From an uncultured Lachnospiraceae bacterium (GTDB lineage: Bacteria > Bacillota_A > Clostridia > Lachnospirales > Lachnospiraceae): 9,076 nucleotides of DNA. Every line of letters starts with the position of its first letter. Positions within the stretch are counted from its first letter, which is position 1. The notes under the pieces are model-generated. The model did not search any database. It was not told the DNA's origin and saw only the letters and a list, made by a program, of their open reading frames with translations. The stretch covers positions 1 through 9,076 of the forward strand of contig CADBNG010000065.1 in NCBI GenBank assembly GCA_902795985.1. The letters are read 5' to 3'. The translations under genes and the position numbers were made by a program. Shown piece by piece: positions 7,068-9,076 of this stretch.

Positions 7068-7149
7068 AGCGGCGGCTGCCACAGTCCCAGCGTCAGGCGT
7101 CCTCGCGCTCGTTTGGCCAATGTCGCCGGGGCTGTGGCAGCCGCCGCTC
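7067..7149. repeat. Large GC-rich hairpin with 18-bp perfect arms
   Basis: Arms GAGCGGCGGCTGCCACAG (7067-7084) and CTGTGGCAGCCGCCGCTC (7132-7149) are exact inverse complements. Inside, T7085/G7131 can wobble and CCC (7086-7088) pairs with GGG (7128-7130), giving up to 22 pairs around a 39-base loop. The loop contains the 8-base palindrome TTGGCCAA (7113-7120). Neither side carries a T-tract, so a simple terminator is unlikely. It may be a short nonautonomous mobile or dispersed palindromic element. Confidence 0.85.
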
Positions 7150-7213
7150 TGTTGGTGAAGATTATCCTTGGTTTTCTGACATGCGTAACTTTGATATTCT
7201 TGCAGGGCTTTTC

Positions 7214-7242
7214 TTGACTCCTGTTTGTAAACCTCTTAATAT
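7214..7242 (+). promoter_or_regulatory. Candidate promoter of the secreted repeat protein
   Basis: The -35 is TTGACT (7214-7219, 5 of 6) and the -10 is TAATAT (7237-7242, 4 of 6), with a 17-base spacer. A perfect TATAAT also lies at 7259-7264 but lacks a recognisable -35. The stretch is AT-rich and immediately precedes the plus-strand gene, so one of the two probably drives it. Confidence 0.5.
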
Positions 7243-7304
7243 ATTTTAAACTGTTGATTATAATTTCCATGCTGTTCCGCAGGGATTTACTGCCGGGCGA
7301 TATT

Positions 7305-9076
7305 ATGAAACGAAAAGCTTTTTATTCACTGATTATCCTTGTTTTATGCCTGTGCATGTCCGTTCCGGCCGCACCGGCATTTTGTGATGAAAACGAAATA
7401 ACCGCCGCCGATCTGAGTTCTTTTCCGGAGGATGACGCTGAAGCCATCGATGAAACTGCTGATGAAGCGGCATATCCCGAGGAACCGAAGTCCGAAAGCG
7501 AAGAAGAATCCGTTATAGACGTTTCGATGCCTTCGGAAGAAGAACTTACCGCTGTACCGGATCCTGAAGAACCGGGGGAGACTTTTGACGCCGGATCAGT
7601 CCTGCCCTCCCCAGCTTCCGGGGATACGGATTTGCCCATCGAGGAGACGAAGGACCCTGTTGATGAAACGGAGGCCGCCCGGTCGGCCGCTGTTGTCACA
7701 GCCGGACCCGACTCAGATATTCAGCCAAAGGACAGTCCGGCAGAGTCAGAATCGGAAATCCCGCTGCAGAATAATTCAGAAGATTCATACACAGAAACCC
7801 GGGTAAACGGAGCTTTTCTTTCGACGGCTTCGGAAAGGATCTCTGCCGCTGCCAAAGAGGATGCCCCGCAGGTTTCAGGCACAGCAGCCGGTGTCCTGAC
7901 CTCCGTCACGCTGAAGCATGACACCCTGAAATATACCGGAGCTCCCCGTACACAGACGAACTCCCTTATTGTGAAGGCTCTCAAAAACGGCAAAGAAGTC
8001 GTTCTGGACAAGAGCTGTTATTCCGTTTCTTACCGCGGCAATACCGACGTGGGCACCGCGGAACTGACCGTCCGCGGAAAATCCCCCTACACTGGATCGC
8101 TGACCGCTTTCTACGAGATCACGCCGGTCCGCCTCTCTTCCGCTACACTGAAATACAAATCCCTGACCTTTACCGGAAAGCACAGGACCCAGACCAAATC
8201 CGCCCGGGTCCGCGCAGCTGTTGCCGGCGTTCCTACGGTTCTGACCCTCGGAAAAGATTATACGGTTTCCTATAAGAACAACAAAAAGGTCGGAACGGCA
8301 ACCATGATCATTACAGGGACCGGCAATTACACCGGTATCCTGACAAAGACTTTTAAAATCATTCCGAAAACCGTGGAAATCAAATCGCTCCCCTATGCCA
8401 CGCGGAAATTCACGGTCACATGGCGCAAACCCGCATGGCCGGCATCCGGTGTCCAGGTCCAGTACAGCACCCGCAAAGACTTTTCCGAAGCTGAAAAAGC
8501 CTATGTTTCAGGCCGTACAACACTGCAGAAGACCATTACCGGCCTGACTTCCGGAAAGACTTATTATGTCCGTCTTCGCACATGGGCTGCCGTGGACGGA
8601 ACCAACTATTATTCGGAATGGAGCACGCCTCAATCAGTCCGTCTGTCTGTCAACCGGCTGACGGTGAAGGGAAGTGCCGGAGGCCGGCGCACCCTGATTC
8701 TGGACAATGCCCCTGCGGCCTGCTCCGACATCCGTTTTTCGGTATGGAGCAAGCAGAACGGCCAGGATGATGTGGTATGGTACGACGGCCGGAAAGATTC
8801 CTCCGGACGATGGACCGCCTCTTTTTCCGTTTCCAATCATCGAAACAGCGGAGCCTTCCAGATCTATGTTTACGACGGCGATACTTATCTTTTCAAAAAA
8901 GCCTTTGCTGTCAGCCCCGCTGAAACCGCGACAAAAGCCGGCCGGCTGGCGGCTTCCCTGAAAACGGCCAAAACCGCGGATCAGCTGATTCTGGTCGGCG
9001 CCGAAGGCACTTCCTGCCGGCTTACCATGCTGAACAAAAACGCCGACGGTACCTGGCACCAGCTGCTGGAAACCGA
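7305..9076 (+). CDS. Secreted multidomain protein with Ig-like, Fn3 and GBS Bsp-like modules (3' end missing)
   Basis: The frame is open from ATG at 7305 to the right edge, giving 590 residues without a stop. Residues 1-26 are a signal peptide (MKRK, hydrophobic core, cleavage near APA-FC). About 28-195 is an acidic, Glu/Asp/Ser/Pro-rich low-complexity stretch. Two homologous Ig-like repeats follow: 198-274 (SVTLKHDTLKYTG to YEITP) and 275-354 (SATLKYKSLTFTG to FKIIP). Residues 356-448 look like fibronectin type III (VTWRKP, GLTSGKTYYVRLRTW). Residues 449-538 look like a GBS Bsp-like repeat (FSVWSKQNGQDDVVWYDG, FQIYVYDGD). From 539 comes a new domain beginning (ADQLILVGAEGTSCRLTMLNKNADGTW), which recalls the lead-in to YkuD-like L,D-transpeptidase domains in clostridial surface proteins. 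The ribosome site is weak, and an in-frame ATG at 7269 also lacks one; 7305 fits the signal peptide best. It diverges from the zinc-ribbon operon. A cell-wall or surface role is inferred. Confidence 0.85.
   Translation, partial: MKRKAFYSLIILVLCLCMSVPAAPAFCDENEITAADLSSFPEDDAEAIDETADEAAYPEEPKSESEEESVIDVSMPSEEELTAVPDPEEPGETFDAGSVLPSPASGDTDLPIEETKDPVDETEAARSAAVVTAGPDSDIQPKDSPAESESEIPLQNNSEDSYTETRVNGAFLSTASERISAAAKEDAPQVSGTAAGVLTSVTLKHDTLKYTGAPRTQTNSLIVKALKNGKEVVLDKSCYSVSYRGNTDVGTAELTVRGKSPYTGSLTAFYEITPVRLSSATLKYKSLTFTGKHRTQTKSARVRAAVAGVPTVLTLGKDYTVSYKNNKKVGTATMIITGTGNYTGILTKTFKIIPKTVEIKSLPYATRKFTVTWRKPAWPASGVQVQYSTRKDFSEAEKAYVSGRTTLQKTITGLTSGKTYYVRLRTWAAVDGTNYYSEWSTPQSVRLSVNRLTVKGSAGGRRTLILDNAPAACSDIRFSVWSKQNGQDDVVWYDGRKDSSGRWTASFSVSNHRNSGAFQIYVYDGDTYLFKKAFAVSPAETATKAGRLAASLKTAKTADQLILVGAEGTSCRLTMLNKNADGTWHQLLET

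Noticed and set aside
7067..7149. Rho-independent terminator or integron attC site
   Set aside because: Neither strand has a T-tract after the stem, and no gene ends just before it. The attC core site motifs and unpaired extrahelical bases are not apparent, and the arms pair perfectly.
7028..7270. 80-codon minus-strand frame through the hairpin and tandem repeats
   Set aside because: Its sequence is produced by the inverted and tandem repeats, it has no good ribosome site, and no family is recognisable.
7322..7699. 125-codon Ser-rich minus-strand frame
   Set aside because: It is the antisense of the acidic low-complexity part of the secreted protein, which has a signal peptide and continues as one frame into recognisable domains.

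Overview
The window looks like chromosomal DNA of a gut-type Clostridia bacterium, most likely Lachnospiraceae or a close relative. The grounds are a GlgC/GlgD pair (the Firmicutes arrangement), strong Gly-rich Shine-Dalgarno sequences, a clostripain-family membrane peptidase with a Lachnospiraceae-like N-terminus, and a secreted protein built from Ig-like, Fn3 and GBS Bsp-like modules. This placement is an inference from protein style; no rRNA or other marker gene is present.

Layout, left to right. Positions 1-1767 (minus strand) hold glgC followed by the 5' part of glgD, joined by an ATGA overlap; together they encode the two-subunit ADP-glucose pyrophosphorylase that starts glycogen synthesis. 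Positions 1931-3670 (minus) hold a two-gene operon, an SDR dehydrogenase followed by a beta-keto acid cleavage enzyme (BKACE/Kce family). It has a good sigma-A-type promoter at 3761-3789, two inverted repeats in its leader, and a large hairpin at 1865-1913 after its last gene. The pair suggests oxidation of a beta-hydroxy acid to a beta-keto acid, then cleavage with acetyl-CoA to acetoacetate plus a new acyl-CoA. The substrate is not readable from the sequence.

Positions 3877-6786 (minus) hold a second operon: a small cysteine-rich zinc-ribbon protein, then an 838-residue membrane-anchored C11 (clostripain-like) peptidase, closed by tandem terminators. Its promoter (6849-6876) shares the -35 hexamer TTGCAA with the SDR promoter. 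The 518-base gap at 6787-7304 has no convincing gene but is highly structured: an 8-bp inverted repeat behind the promoter, three tandem 23-bp repeats, and directly abutting them an 83-nt hairpin with 18-bp perfect arms. That block (6999-7149) is the least explained feature here and may be the remnant of a mobile-element end or a dispersed palindromic repeat.

From 7305 to the right edge (plus strand) runs the first 590 residues of a large secreted protein: signal peptide, acidic Ser/Pro/Glu-rich stretch, two Ig-like repeats, an Fn3-like domain, a GBS Bsp-like repeat, and the beginning of what may be a YkuD-type L,D-transpeptidase or related domain. It is cut by the window edge. The envelope-facing half (peptidase and secreted repeat protein) and the metabolic half (glycogen synthesis and beta-keto acid cleavage) show no obvious functional link.
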